Program-made: the position numbers and the translations under genes
Shown: in pieces, positions 1 through 8,818 of the stretch
Layout: every line of letters begins with the position of its first letter
Position numbering within the stretch: the stretch's first letter is position 1
The notes under the pieces: model-generated
The model's database searches: none
What the model was told of the DNA's origin: nothing
What the model saw: the letters and a program-made list of their open reading frames with translations, nothing else
Assembly: GCA_902512325.1 (NCBI GenBank)
Contig: CABXIT010000011.1
Span: 1 to 40,938 of the forward strand
Length of the DNA stretch: 40,938 bases
Direction of reading: 5' to 3'
Source of the DNA: an uncultured Alphaproteobacteria bacterium
Lineage (GTDB): Bacteria > Pseudomonadota > Alphaproteobacteria > HIMB59 > GCA-002718135

Positions 1-1
1 A

Positions 2-3000
2 CCGGTTATCGATGATGATGCATCAGACTCAGCGGCACTTGACTCCACCATTGAACTACTTGTTAAATCAAACAAGTCTTTACCAATGGCAAAAATTTTA
101 ACCATACCTGAGGCTTGGTCACATCGAAGAGACTTTTCAGAAAAATTGAAAAAATTATATGCCTACGCAACAGCGGTTATGGAAGCATGGGATGGTCCTG
201 CTGCCATATGCGGTGCTCATGATGATTGGGCAATTGCAGGCATGGATAGAAATGGGCTTCGGCCCATAAGATATACACTGACATCAGAGTATTTGATTGC
301 AGGTTCAGAGACAGGAATGGTTGTTTTGCCGGAGAGTGATATTATTGAAAAAGGTCGTGTTGGACCTGGTCAAATGATCGCAATAAACTTTAAAGAAAAG
401 AAATTTTATTCCGATGTTGAAATTAAAAAATATTTATCAGAGATTAAACCTTTTGGTAAATGGACCAAACATATTACATATATCGATAAATTAGTAAAAT
501 CGGTTGATGAAGAATTAAGAGAGATTGATGCTAATGATCTAAGAAAAAGAATGTCATCATTTGATTGGTCAATGGAAGACATTGAGCTCATACTTCATCC
601 AATGATTATGGAACAAAAGGAAGCAACAGGATCAATGGGAGATGATTCACCTTTAGCAGTGCTTTCAAAAAAATATAGAGGATTACATCACTTCTTTAGG
701 CAAAATTTTAGTCAAGTTACTAACCCCCCTGTTGATTCTCTTCGTGAAAGAGTGGTGATGTCTCTTCGCACAAGAATTGGGAACTTAAGCAATATTTTAG
801 ATGAAGATGAAAAACAATGTGATCATTTACAACTTAATTCACCAGTTTTATCAATCAATCAATTTAAGACGATGAGACAGTATATGAAAGATACTGTTAA
901 AATTTTAGATACAACAATGGATTTAACGGGTGAAAATAATACATTTGAAAAATCTTTAATAGCACTAAACAATCAAGCTGAGGAAGCGGTAAGAGAGGGT
1001 TATGTTCATATAATTTTAAGTGATAAAAATTTATCAAAAGATAGAGTTGCTTTGCCAATGATTTTGGTAACAAGCTCTGTTCACTCTCATCTTATCCGTA
1101 AAAATCTAAGAACATACATATCCTTAAATATTCAATCAGCAGAATGTTTAGATGTACATTATTTTGCTGTATTAATTGGTGTTGGAGCAACTAGTGTTAA
1201 TGCATATCTTGCACAACAAGCAATTGCAGAACGTCATAAAAAAGGTTTATTTGGATCTTTATCCTATGAGCAATGTGTAGAGAGATACATAAATTCCATT
1301 AACAACGGCTTACTTAAAGTGATGAGTAAAATGGGTATATCAGTTATCAATTCTTATAGAGGAGGATGTAATTTTGAAGCTATTGGTTTGAGTAGAAATT
1401 TAATGAGTAAGTTTTTCCCATCGATGAGTTCTAAAATATCAGGGATTGGTCTTATAGGTATTGAAAAACGCTCTTTAGAAATACATGAAAAAGCTTTTGA
1501 TGAACGAGTTACCACCCTTACAGTTGGCGGTTTTTATAGATACAGATTTGGTGGGGAACAACATGCTTTTGAAGCAAAATCAATTCATATGCTTCAATCA
1601 GCTGTTGGAAATAAAAATTATTCACTTTATAAAAAATATTCGCAGATGATTGATGAAATGCCACCCATCAATATTCGGGATTTATTAGGTTATCAAAAAG
1701 ATACAAAAAAAACTAATCTAACAGAAGTACAGTCAGCTCAAGATATTAGAAAACGTTTAGTAGCACCAGGTATTTCTCTTGGAGCACTTAGTCCTGAGGC
1801 ACATGAAACTTTATCAATAGCCATGAATAGGATAGGCGCAAAGTCAGACTCAGGTGAGGGCGGTGAAGATTCAAGTCGTTTTAAATTAAGACCAAATGGA
1901 GATAATCCATCATCACGCATAAAACAAATTGCCAGTGGAAGATTTGGAGTAACAGCTGAGTACCTCAATAACTGTGATGAGATTGAAATTAAAGTTGCTC
2001 AAGGTGCAAAACCTGGTGAAGGAGGTCAATTACCTGGTGGTAAAGTGACTGAATTAATTGCTAAGCTTAGACATTCAACTAAAGGAGTTACTCTTATAAG
2101 TCCACCACCACATCATGATATTTATTCTATCGAAGATTTAGCTCAACTAATTTATGATTTAAAACAAATTAATCCAAGAGCGAAAGTATGTGTAAAGCTC
2201 GTTGCACAATCAGGGATTGGAACAGTTGCAGCAGGAGTTGCAAAAGCAAAAGCTGATAGCATACTTATATCTGGACATAACGGTGGGACAGGGGCAAGTC
2301 CGCAAACAAGTATTAAATATGCAGGCCTTCCTTGGGAGTTGGGTTTAAGTGAGGTCCATCAAGTTCTATCCTTAAACAATTTACGTGATAAAGTTGTTTT
2401 AAGAACGGATGGCGGTCTTAAAACAGGAAGGGATATTGTTATTGCAGCGATGCTTGGAGCTGAAGAGTACGGCATTGGAACAGCAAGTTTAGTGGCAATG
2501 GGATGTATTATGGTGAGACAATGTCATTCCAACACATGTCCAGTTGGTGTTTGCTCGCAAGATGAAAAACTTAGAGAAAAATTTACTGGCACTCCTGAGA
2601 AAGTTATTAATCTTTTTACTTACATTGCAGAAGAAGTTCGTGAAATATTATCAGATCTTGGTTTTAAAACACTGGATGAAATTATCGGACGTGCTGATTT
2701 ACTATATCAAGTAAGTAGAGGAAGTTCTGACTTAGATGATTTAGATTTGAATTCAATCATACAAACAATTGACTCTTCAACTGGTGATTACAAAGATAAG
2801 AGAGACAATATTACAAAAGTAGCCGATAGTTTAGATCTAAAGATCATTGAAGACCTTGAAACTTTCTTTACTTCGCGTCAAAAAACGCAGTTAAGTTATA
2901 ATATTAAAAATACTGACAGAGCTCTTGGAACAAGACTTGCCTCCGAAATTACAACTAAAATTGGGATGAATGTTTTAGAAGATGATCAGATCATAATTAA

Positions 3001-3637
3001 TTTAAATGGTTCAGCGGGCCAATCTTTTGGTGCATTTAGTGTAAAAGGAACCACACTAAAAATATCAGGTGATGCGAACGATTACGTGGCAAAAGGTTTA
3101 TCTGGTGGTAAATTAGTTATTACACCTCCTGAAATATCATCTCTTCAGACAAACAAAAATGTAATTATTGGTAATACTTGTCTTTATGGAGCAACTAAAG
3201 GAACACTATATGCTGCAGGTATTGCAGGAGATAGATTTGCGGTGAGAAATTCTGGAGCTAACGCAGTCATTGAAGGATGCGGTGATAATGGTTGTGAGTA
3301 TATGACAGGTGGAAGTATTGTTATTTTAGGAGAAATTGGAAATAATTTTGGAGCAGGAATGACAGGAGGAATGGCCTTTGTTTATGATAAAGAAGGCACA
3401 CTTCCTCTTAGAATTAATCTTGAAGATGTTTTTTATCAGCAACAAATGACACCGTATTGGGAAGATGTTCTTCATAATAAAATTCAACATTACTTTACGG
3501 AAACAAACTCTCAACACACAAAAGGAATTTTAGATCATTGGGATCGTAATAAATATTTATTCTGGCAAATTATTCCAAAAGAGATGGTGAATAAATTTGA
3601 AGAACCTGTATTAATTAAGACTACGAAAACAGCCTAA
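2..3637 (+). CDS. gltB: Glutamate synthase (NADPH) large subunit, 5'-truncated by window edge
   Basis: The large subunit of glutamate synthase transfers the amide nitrogen of glutamine to 2-oxoglutarate, making two glutamates. The reading frame is open from base 2, and the residues before the first ATG at 86 (VIDDDASDSAALDSTIELL) are typical GltB, so that ATG is internal and the true start lies upstream. About 1211 residues are present of the usual roughly 1500; the N-terminal glutamine amidotransferase domain is mostly missing. Visible parts are the central domain, the FMN-binding synthase domain (SGHNGGTGASPQTSIKY, about 2270-2320), a C-x5-C-x4-C [3Fe-4S] motif (Cys codons at 2504, 2522 and 2537), and the C-terminal beta-helix GXGXG domain (about 3000-3400). 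GltD is not in the window. It meets the convergent hydrolase gene with a 6 bp gap. Identification is secure. Confidence 0.97.
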   Translation, partial: PVIDDDASDSAALDSTIELLVKSNKSLPMAKILTIPEAWSHRRDFSEKLKKLYAYATAVMEAWDGPAAICGAHDDWAIAGMDRNGLRPIRYTLTSEYLIAGSETGMVVLPESDIIEKGRVGPGQMIAINFKEKKFYSDVEIKKYLSEIKPFGKWTKHITYIDKLVKSVDEELREIDANDLRKRMSSFDWSMEDIELILHPMIMEQKEATGSMGDDSPLAVLSKKYRGLHHFFRQNFSQVTNPPVDSLRERVVMSLRTRIGNLSNILDEDEKQCDHLQLNSPVLSINQFKTMRQYMKDTVKILDTTMDLTGENNTFEKSLIALNNQAEEAVREGYVHIILSDKNLSKDRVALPMILVTSSVHSHLIRKNLRTYISLNIQSAECLDVHYFAVLIGVGATSVNAYLAQQAIAERHKKGLFGSLSYEQCVERYINSINNGLLKVMSKMGISVINSYRGGCNFEAIGLSRNLMSKFFPSMSSKISGIGLIGIEKRSLEIHEKAFDERVTTLTVGGFYRYRFGGEQHAFEAKSIHMLQSAVGNKNYSLYKKYSQMIDEMPPINIRDLLGYQKDTKKTNLTEVQSAQDIRKRLVAPGISLGALSPEAHETLSIAMNRIGAKSDSGEGGEDSSRFKLRPNGDNPSSRIKQIASGRFGVTAEYLNNCDEIEIKVAQGAKPGEGGQLPGGKVTELIAKLRHSTKGVTLISPPPHHDIYSIEDLAQLIYDLKQINPRAKVCVKLVAQSGIGTVAAGVAKAKADSILISGHNGGTGASPQTSIKYAGLPWELGLSEVHQVLSLNNLRDKVVLRTDGGLKTGRDIVIAAMLGAEEYGIGTASLVAMGCIMVRQCHSNTCPVGVCSQDEKLREKFTGTPEKVINLFTYIAEEVREILSDLGFKTLDEIIGRADLLYQVSRGSSDLDDLDLNSIIQTIDSSTGDYKDKRDNITKVADSLDLKIIEDLETFFTSRQKTQLSYNIKNTDRALGTRLASEITTKIGMNVLEDDQIIINLNGSAGQSFGAFSVKGTTLKISGDANDYVAKGLSGGKLVITPPEISSLQTNKNVIIGNTCLYGATKGTLYAAGIAGDRFAVRNSGANAVIEGCGDNGCEYMTGGSIVILGEIGNNFGAGMTGGMAFVYDKEGTLPLRINLEDVFYQQQMTPYWEDVLHNKIQHYFTETNSQHTKGILDHWDRNKYLFWQIIPKEMVNKFEEPVLIKTTKTA

Positions 3638-3643
3638 TTTAAT

Positions 3644-4375
3644 TTATATACTTCTAATGTAGTCAATTGACTGTGTAATCATTTTTAAATCCGTTTCACT
3701 GGATAGTCGGTGATCACTCTCTTTGAGATAAATAATATTTACATTTTTACCTGTAACTTTTTTTAGTATTTTTTTAGGAATATCATTTTTAACAACATTA
3801 TCTCTTAAGCCATGAATAAGAATTATTGGTTTTGTAAAACGAAATGGCTTTTTAAGAACTCTATTTTTTTCTGCTTCGATAAAAAATTTTTTAGTTATAA
3901 AATAGCTAAAACCACAAGATGTATATTTAGTAATACTTTTGGTAGTAATTTCTTTTTTGTTTTTTTTATTTAATGAGTTGTATAAATCTTTTCCAAAATC
4001 TGGAGCAGCAGCTAGACCAATCAACCCTTTTATTCTTTGTGGTCGTGCTTTTGCTGCTAACATCATTAGCCAACCGCCCATACTGCTACCTATGAGCATT
4101 TGAGGACCTTTCGCAACATTATCAATGATATCTAATAAATCTTTTTTCCAATCAGATATGGTAAATTCTTCAAATTTTCCTTCAGATTTGCCGTGTCCCC
4201 TACAATCAAAACGTATAAAATTTAGTTTATTTTTCTTTGCATATCTCTCTACTGTGAGCGCCTTAGCGCCATTCATATCGGAATTTAGGCCATGAATGAA
4301 AATGATTCCTAGCCCTCTTCCTTTTATGGATTTATAGGCAATTTTATGGTTTTGTTTATTCTTATAAAAAGACAT
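3644..4375 (-). CDS. Alpha/beta hydrolase, serine-hydrolase type
   Basis: A 243-residue alpha/beta-hydrolase with no signal peptide, so probably cytoplasmic. The sequence shows an oxyanion-hole HGL motif (residues 28-30), the nucleophile elbow GSSMGG with Ser98, a candidate acid Asp192 (HGLRDNVV) and catalytic His222 (ESDHRLSS), in the expected order and spacing. FDCRGHGKSEG (57-67) is typical of the esterase/acyl-peptidase-like branch seen across alphaproteobacteria. Substrate cannot be read from sequence; carboxylesterase or thioesterase activity is possible. It is convergent with gltB and divergent from the GT4 gene, 27 bp away, so it is probably a single-gene transcript. Confidence 0.85.
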   Translation of the reverse strand: MSFYKNKQNHKIAYKSIKGRGLGIIFIHGLNSDMNGAKALTVERYAKKNKLNFIRFDCRGHGKSEGKFEEFTISDWKKDLLDIIDNVAKGPQMLIGSSMGGWLMMLAAKARPQRIKGLIGLAAAPDFGKDLYNSLNKKNKKEITTKSITKYTSCGFSYFITKKFFIEAEKNRVLKKPFRFTKPIILIHGLRDNVVKNDIPKKILKKVTGKNVNIIYLKESDHRLSSETDLKMITQSIDYIRSI

Positions 4376-4402
4376 ATTATAGAATACAAATATTAACTCA
4401 AA

Positions 4403-5524
4403 ATGTCATCCTTTAATCTTGTTCAAATTGTCCCCTCTTTAGAATCTGGCGGTGTGGAAAGAGGAACTGTTGATGTGGCCAATTTTTTAGCCGAAAAAAA
4501 AATAAAGAATTTTATTATTACATCAGGTGGTAAAATGATTAAAGAATTAGATAATACTTTCACTCATGTTTATCAATTACCAGTAGACAGTAAAAACTTT
4601 TTTTCTTACCCTTTAATAGCTAGAAAAATTAATCAATTTATTAAAGCTAATAATATAAATATAGTTCATGTGCGCTCCAGAGGCCCTGCCTGGATTATAA
4701 ATTTAATGCCGAAGAAAAATATCAAAACAATTGCTACATTTCATAATGTTTATGGCGGAAACTCCTATTTTAAAAAAATCTATAATAAAGGTATGTCTAA
4801 AATGGATCATCTTGTTGCCATTTCTGAATATGTAAAGGAAAAAATTGTAAAAAAATATAATCTCTCACCACATAACATATTAGTCATCAACAGAGGGATT
4901 GATACCGAATACTTTAATCAACCGATTGATGCAATAACAAGAGATAATATTATAAAGACTCACCAGATTGATACTTCCAAAAAAATTATTTTTTTTCCAG
5001 CGAGAATGACAAGTTGGAAGGGGCAGTTAGAATTCTTTCATACTGTAAAAACGATGGATCTCCAAAATATATTAATACTATTTGCTGGTGGCACAAAAAA
5101 TGATAGCTATACAAAATTTGTTCGAGATGCGATTAAAAAAAATAATCTTACAAGTACTTTCAAAATTTTAGGAAGTTTAAATCAAGATGAAATGCGCAGT
5201 TTATATCAGTTAGCTGATCTGTCCGTCTCATTTCCTTGGAGGGGAGAGGGGTTTGGGAGAACAATAAGTGAGTCATTATACTCTAATACACCTGTGTTAG
5301 CTTTTGATTATGGTGGAGTTAAAAATCAATTGGCAAATTTGAGTGATATGTTCAAAATCAAACCTCAAGATTATCGAGATTTGCCAACAAAAATAGAGAA
5401 ATTATTAAGTTTGCCTGAGGATCAAAAAAAAGAAGTGTTACAGGATTCAAAATTTGAAATCAAAAGTAATTTTTCAAAAATAAATATGGTTAATCAGTAT
5501 ATGAAATTATATGAGTCTTTATAA
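4403..5524 (+). CDS. Glycosyltransferase family 4 (GT-B fold), envelope polysaccharide
   Basis: A 373-residue GT-B retaining glycosyltransferase. The N-terminal Rossmann half begins QIVPSLESGGVERGTVDVA, the usual GT4 acceptor-side start. The nucleotide-sugar half carries FFPARMTSWKGQLEFF (about 198-213) and an E-x7-E type motif within GEGFGRTISESLYSNTPVLA (about 280-300). It most likely adds a sugar to lipopolysaccharide core or a related surface glycan. The next gene, a GT9 family member, overlaps its 3' end by 14 bp, so the two are translationally coupled and probably act on the same glycan. Donor and acceptor are unknown. The hydrolase gene starts divergently 27 bp upstream. Confidence 0.9.
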   Translation: MSSFNLVQIVPSLESGGVERGTVDVANFLAEKKIKNFIITSGGKMIKELDNTFTHVYQLPVDSKNFFSYPLIARKINQFIKANNINIVHVRSRGPAWIINLMPKKNIKTIATFHNVYGGNSYFKKIYNKGMSKMDHLVAISEYVKEKIVKKYNLSPHNILVINRGIDTEYFNQPIDAITRDNIIKTHQIDTSKKIIFFPARMTSWKGQLEFFHTVKTMDLQNILILFAGGTKNDSYTKFVRDAIKKNNLTSTFKILGSLNQDEMRSLYQLADLSVSFPWRGEGFGRTISESLYSNTPVLAFDYGGVKNQLANLSDMFKIKPQDYRDLPTKIEKLLSLPEDQKKEVLQDSKFEIKSNFSKINMVNQYMKLYESL

Positions 5525-6455
5525 TCCTAAAAAAATATTAATCATTAAACATGGTTCTCTCGGAGATATTGTTTTTGCATTAGAGCCAATTTTAGCAATT
5601 CAAAATAAATTTGATAATTCAGTTATTGATCTTGTTACGGAAGAAAAATTTATTTCATTTTTTAAAAAAATAAAAATGTTTGATCAATTTATAATTGATA
5701 ATAGGGCAGGATTTTTTTCTACACTCTCAATTATTACTAAAATTATAAGTGGTAAATATGATTTAATTATTGATCTACAAAATTCAAAGAGAACAAATGT
5801 GTATAATTTTTTTATAAAATTCTTTTCAAGGTCTCGCATTAATGGTTCAAGAAGTTTTGCACATGATCGATATATGATACCTCCTCAGGGAAAAGAAAGT
5901 CCAATGCAAGGTTTGTTTAATCAGCTAAAACTTTTAGATATTGATAGAATTGATCCTGATTTTAGTTGGTTAGTACCTGTTAAAGAAGATCAAAATTTTA
6001 CTAATAAAGAAGTTGTGCTGGTCATACCTGGTGTATCAAAATCAGGTCAATCAAAACAATGGTCACCCAATAATTATCAACAACTATGTTCCTTCTTGGA
6101 GTCAAAAGGATATTATATTTGTCTAGTAGGCACAAAGTATGACGCCGAGTCTTTCCAACCAATTCTTGATCACTGTAAAAACATTATTAATTTAATCGAT
6201 AAATCACCTCCTGAGATTATTTATAGTGTCGCATCCAAAAGTAAGTTGGTAATTTCAAATGATACAGGACCAGGTCACATAGCGTCGCTTAGTAAAGTTA
6301 ATACATTATGGCTTGCTTTGGATAATAGTGTCACAAAATCAAACTTAAGTTTTCGAGAAAACAGTAAACTACTTCTTAAAAAGAATATGGAAGATTTGAG
6401 CGTATTTGAAGTTCAGGAGTATATTTCTAAAAATAAATTATTAGATAAAGTTTAG
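5511..6455 (+). CDS. Glycosyltransferase family 9 (heptosyltransferase-like)
   Basis: A 314-residue GT9 protein of the ADP-heptose:LPS heptosyltransferase type. It starts KILIIKHGSLGDIVFALEPI, the family N-terminal motif, and has a KQWSPNNYQQL segment (about 185) and the family signature NDTGPGHIAS (about 249-258), which binds the donor nucleotide-sugar in the C-terminal half. It should act at the inner membrane, adding heptose or a similar sugar to the LPS core. The start ATG lies inside the preceding GT4 gene (14 bp overlap). Its last 15 bp overlap, tail to tail, the next GT9-like gene on the minus strand. The exact sugar is not determinable. Confidence 0.88.
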   Translation: MSLYNPKKILIIKHGSLGDIVFALEPILAIQNKFDNSVIDLVTEEKFISFFKKIKMFDQFIIDNRAGFFSTLSIITKIISGKYDLIIDLQNSKRTNVYNFFIKFFSRSRINGSRSFAHDRYMIPPQGKESPMQGLFNQLKLLDIDRIDPDFSWLVPVKEDQNFTNKEVVLVIPGVSKSGQSKQWSPNNYQQLCSFLESKGYYICLVGTKYDAESFQPILDHCKNIINLIDKSPPEIIYSVASKSKLVISNDTGPGHIASLSKVNTLWLALDNSVTKSNLSFRENSKLLLKKNMEDLSVFEVQEYISKNKLLDKV

Positions 6456-7442
6456 TAGTTTATGATTTAATTCCTTGTCATTTGTTTCTAAAGCTAAATA
6501 TTCTTTATTCCACGGGGCATATTCACACTTGATACTTTTAGGAGAATTATCGGAATCATATATCACGGCAAGTTCACACTTAGTTAAGGAAGCAATATGA
6601 GTACATCCACTTTCTGGTGTAATCACATAATCTGCCTGATTTATTAAACTTGTCCAGTTTTCAAAATCAAAATTATTACATATTATAATATTTTCTCTAC
6701 TGTCAGGTATTTTTTTTGGATCATTAGCAACAGGAAAATTATCAAAAATTTTGCTAAATTTATTTTTTGTCGTTTCATCAGTGGTCAAATAAATTGATAT
6801 ATTCTTTTCCTCTAATAATTTTAGTAGACCTATAAAACCATCTTCTGAATAGTAGTTGTTAATCCATTTTGAAGAGAGATGAATAACACATACAGGTTTT
6901 TCTTTGTTTAATTTAAATACATCTGTAAATATAAACTCAGTTTTAATATTTTCACTTATTTCAAGACCACTTTTTAATACAACATCCATCATCATCTTGG
7001 TTTGGTGTATATTTTTATTTGCATGAAACGATTTAGATCTATCTACAACTAAGTATAGTGAATAAAATAATTTACTAAAAATTATCTGTCCTAATTTACT
7101 AAATATACTTGATTTGTATCGTGATTGAAGAATTAATGAAGATTTGATTTTACTTCTTGAAAAAAATCCTAAACGTAAGCCAAACCAGCCGGGGGAAAAA
7201 GTAAAATAATAATCATATTTTTCAGCATTAATCGACTTTGATAAATTATTGAATGATGATGATAAGTTTGATTTTTCAAATATTTTATCAATCAAATTAA
7301 AATGTTTACATATCTTTGAGTTTTTTTGTGATGCAATTACATGAACAATAGCCTGTGGATTTTGTTCTTTTATTCCTTGGATGACAGGCAGGGTTAAGAT
7401 CATATCGCCCATACGATCACTACGTTCAATACAAATTTTCAT
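6441..7442 (-). CDS. Glycosyltransferase family 9 (heptosyltransferase-like), second copy
   Basis: A 333-residue GT9-like protein divergent in sequence from its neighbour at 5511. The N-terminus (KICIERSDRMGDMILTLPVI) is the heptosyltransferase family start, and VITPESGCTHIASL (about 272-285) is the variant of the D-x-G-x-x-H signature, with Glu/Ser in place of the usual Asp/Thr. An FSPGWFG segment (about 82-88) marks the end of the N-terminal half. It probably transfers a sugar onto LPS core. It runs toward the other GT9 gene and the two stop regions overlap by 15 bp. The upstream 140 bp separate it from infC. Confidence 0.82.
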   Translation of the reverse strand: MKICIERSDRMGDMILTLPVIQGIKEQNPQAIVHVIASQKNSKICKHFNLIDKIFEKSNLSSSFNNLSKSINAEKYDYYFTFSPGWFGLRLGFFSRSKIKSSLILQSRYKSSIFSKLGQIIFSKLFYSLYLVVDRSKSFHANKNIHQTKMMMDVVLKSGLEISENIKTEFIFTDVFKLNKEKPVCVIHLSSKWINNYYSEDGFIGLLKLLEEKNISIYLTTDETTKNKFSKIFDNFPVANDPKKIPDSRENIIICNNFDFENWTSLINQADYVITPESGCTHIASLTKCELAVIYDSDNSPKSIKCEYAPWNKEYLALETNDKELNHKLLNFI

Positions 7443-7478
7443 TTAATTATTAAATCAACCATTTTTTAAAAACAGACC

Positions 7479-7506
7479 TTGAATTTAATTTCAATTTCAT
7501 TATATC
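7479..7506 (+). promoter_or_regulatory. Candidate sigma-70 promoter for infC
   Basis: TTGAAT at 7479-7484 and TATATC at 7501-7506, separated by 16 bp, lie in the 140 bp divergent gap before infC. This would start transcription near 7513 and leave a roughly 70-nt leader. AT-rich sequence produces such matches by chance, so this is only suggestive. Confidence 0.35.
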
Positions 7507-7543
7507 TCTAGAAAATATGAAAAAAATATTCAATTCCTAATAT

Positions 7544-7559
7544 GCTATTTATCAATAGC
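7544..7559 (+). promoter_or_regulatory. Small hairpin in the infC leader
   Basis: A perfect 6-bp stem (GCTATT / AATAGC) with a TATC loop sits 23 nt before the infC start. There is no T-run, so it is not a terminator. It may shape translation initiation of infC, which is autoregulated in other bacteria; here that is inference. Confidence 0.3.
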
Positions 7560-7582
7560 TTAATCCACTTAAAATAACAGTT

Positions 7583-8122
7583 TTGGCAGTAAATTTCAGA
7601 GTAAAGAAGAATACTGGTCCTAGGACTAATGAGCAGATTACTGCGAGTGAGGTGCGTGTCATTTCAAGTACTGGAAAGCAGTTGGGTATTATAAGCATCA
7701 GAGAAGCTCTTAATCATGCAGAAGACGAAGGTTTTGATTTAGTCGAAGTTTCACCTGCAGCCAATCCACCAGTGTGTAAAATTATCGATTACGGTAAATT
7801 AAAATATAGAGAGCAAAAAAGCAAAAAAGAAGCAAAAAAGAAACAGAAAACAATAGAAGTAAAAGAAATTAAAATACGTCCTGGAATTGATACCCATGAC
7901 TATAATGTAAAAGTTAAGGCCCTTTCCAAGTTCATCAGCGGTGGAAATAAAGTAAAGGTTTCAATGCGATTTAGAGGCAGAGAAATGGAACATCAAAATT
8001 TAGGATTTGACCTACTAAAAAAATTAACTGAAGAGGTTATTGAATATGCAAAGGTTGAGGTTCCGCCAAAATCTGAGGGTAAGCAGATTATGATGATTTT
8101 GGTTCCCCAAGTTGCTAAATAA
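7583..8122 (+). CDS. infC: Translation initiation factor IF-3
   Basis: IF-3 binds the 30S subunit, checks initiator tRNA pairing with the start codon and keeps subunits apart. The 179-residue product has the N-terminal domain (NEQITASEVRVIS, DLVEVSPAANPPVCKIIDYGK), a Lys-rich linker (about 75-95), and the C-terminal domain (KEIKIRPGIDTHDYNVK, VSMRFRGREMEHQNLG). The best start is TTG at 7583, preceded in frame by no ATG or GTG after the last stop; an ATA at 7574 is the only other rare-start candidate. A rare start codon is known to be the basis of IF-3 autoregulation in Escherichia coli (AUU), so the TTG here may serve the same purpose. rpmI and rplT follow, as usual. Confidence 0.95.
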   Translation: MAVNFRVKKNTGPRTNEQITASEVRVISSTGKQLGIISIREALNHAEDEGFDLVEVSPAANPPVCKIIDYGKLKYREQKSKKEAKKKQKTIEVKEIKIRPGIDTHDYNVKVKALSKFISGGNKVKVSMRFRGREMEHQNLGFDLLKKLTEEVIEYAKVEVPPKSEGKQIMMILVPQVAK

Positions 8123-8133
8123 ATACTTACTCA

Positions 8134-8161
8134 TTGATTCTTAATTAAATATCACTATAAG
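8134..8161 (+). promoter_or_regulatory. Candidate promoter for rpmI-rplT
   Basis: TTGATT (8134-8139) and TATAAG (8156-8161) with a 16 bp spacer lie between infC and rpmI. Transcription would start near 8168, just before the GC-rich hairpin at 8175-8199. Prediction from consensus only. Confidence 0.4.
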
Positions 8162-8174
8162 ACCTTCTACACTA

Positions 8175-8199
8175 GCTATGGCCTGCGGGGCAGCCTAGC
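8175..8199 (+). promoter_or_regulatory. GC-rich hairpin in rpmI leader, possible r-protein autoregulatory site
   Basis: GCTA/TAGC, GG/CC and CTGC/GCAG pair in order around a GGG loop, with single-base bulges at T8179 and C8182, giving about 10 bp. It stands out from the AT-rich background and ends 12 nt before the AAGGAG ribosome binding site of rpmI. L20 is known to repress the L35-L20 operon by binding a leader that mimics 23S rRNA; a similar role here is inference. Confidence 0.4.
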
Positions 8200-8223
8200 G
8201 GTAAATTTAACAAGGAGTTTAGA

Positions 8224-8424
8224 ATGCCCAAGCTTAAAACGAAAAGTAGTTTAAAAAAACGTTTCTCTAGAACTGGAACTGGAAAGATTAAGTTCAAGCC
8301 TGCTGGAAAAAGACACGGCATGAGCAAAAGATCAAATAAATTCATACGTAGCACGAAACGATCAGCGATTATGTCACCAGGTGATGCAGCGCTTGTCGAT
8401 CATATGCTGCCATACAATAAATAG
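8224..8424 (+). CDS. rpmI: 50S ribosomal protein L35
   Basis: A 66-residue, highly basic ribosomal protein with the family pattern [12 protein letters not shown], the central [10 protein letters not shown] segment and a C-terminal MLPY motif. The ATG at 8224 follows a good AAGGAG ribosome binding site at about 8212-8217. rplT begins 9 bp after its stop, in the usual L35-L20 operon order. Confidence 0.97.
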   Translation: MPKLKTKSSLKKRFSRTGTGKIKFKPAGKRHGMSKRSNKFIRSTKRSAIMSPGDAALVDHMLPYNK

Positions 8425-8433
8425 GGGTTTAAA

Positions 8434-8787
8434 ATGGCAAGAGTTTCAAGAGGCGTTACAGCAAGAGCAAGACATAAAAAAGTATTAAAAAGAGCTAAAG
8501 GTTACTACGGTAGAAGAAAAAATGTATTCAGAGTAGCTGTTCAAGCAGTTGAGCGTGGAATGCAATATGCATATCGTGATCGTAGAAAAAGAAAAAGTGA
8601 TTTTAGAGGTCTATGGATCCAGAGAATTAATGCAGGTGTAAGATTGCACGGTATGACGTATTCTCAGTTTATATCTGGACTTAAAAAATCATCAGTAGAA
8701 ATAGACAGAAAAATTCTAGCAGAATTGGCAGTTAACCAACCAGATGCCTTTAAAGCTTTGGTGGAAAAAGCCCAATCAGCTAACTAG
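8434..8787 (+). CDS. rplT: 50S ribosomal protein L20
   Basis: A 117-residue L20, an early assembly protein of the large subunit that binds 23S rRNA. The sequence starts [19 protein letters not shown] and continues with [20 protein letters not shown] and [20 protein letters not shown], all family hallmarks, and length matches the family. A weak GGGG-containing ribosome binding site precedes the ATG. In several bacteria L20 is the repressor of its own operon, which makes the hairpin at 8175-8199 of interest. Confidence 0.98.
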   Translation: MARVSRGVTARARHKKVLKRAKGYYGRRKNVFRVAVQAVERGMQYAYRDRRKRKSDFRGLWIQRINAGVRLHGMTYSQFISGLKKSSVEIDRKILAELAVNQPDAFKALVEKAQSAN

Positions 8788-8818
8788 TATTTAATTTTTA
8801 ATAATTTATACTATCGAT

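Noticed and set aside
86-91. ATG at 86 as the start of gltB
   Set aside because: The same frame is open to base 2 and encodes conserved GltB residues, so the ATG is internal and the gene is cut by the window edge.
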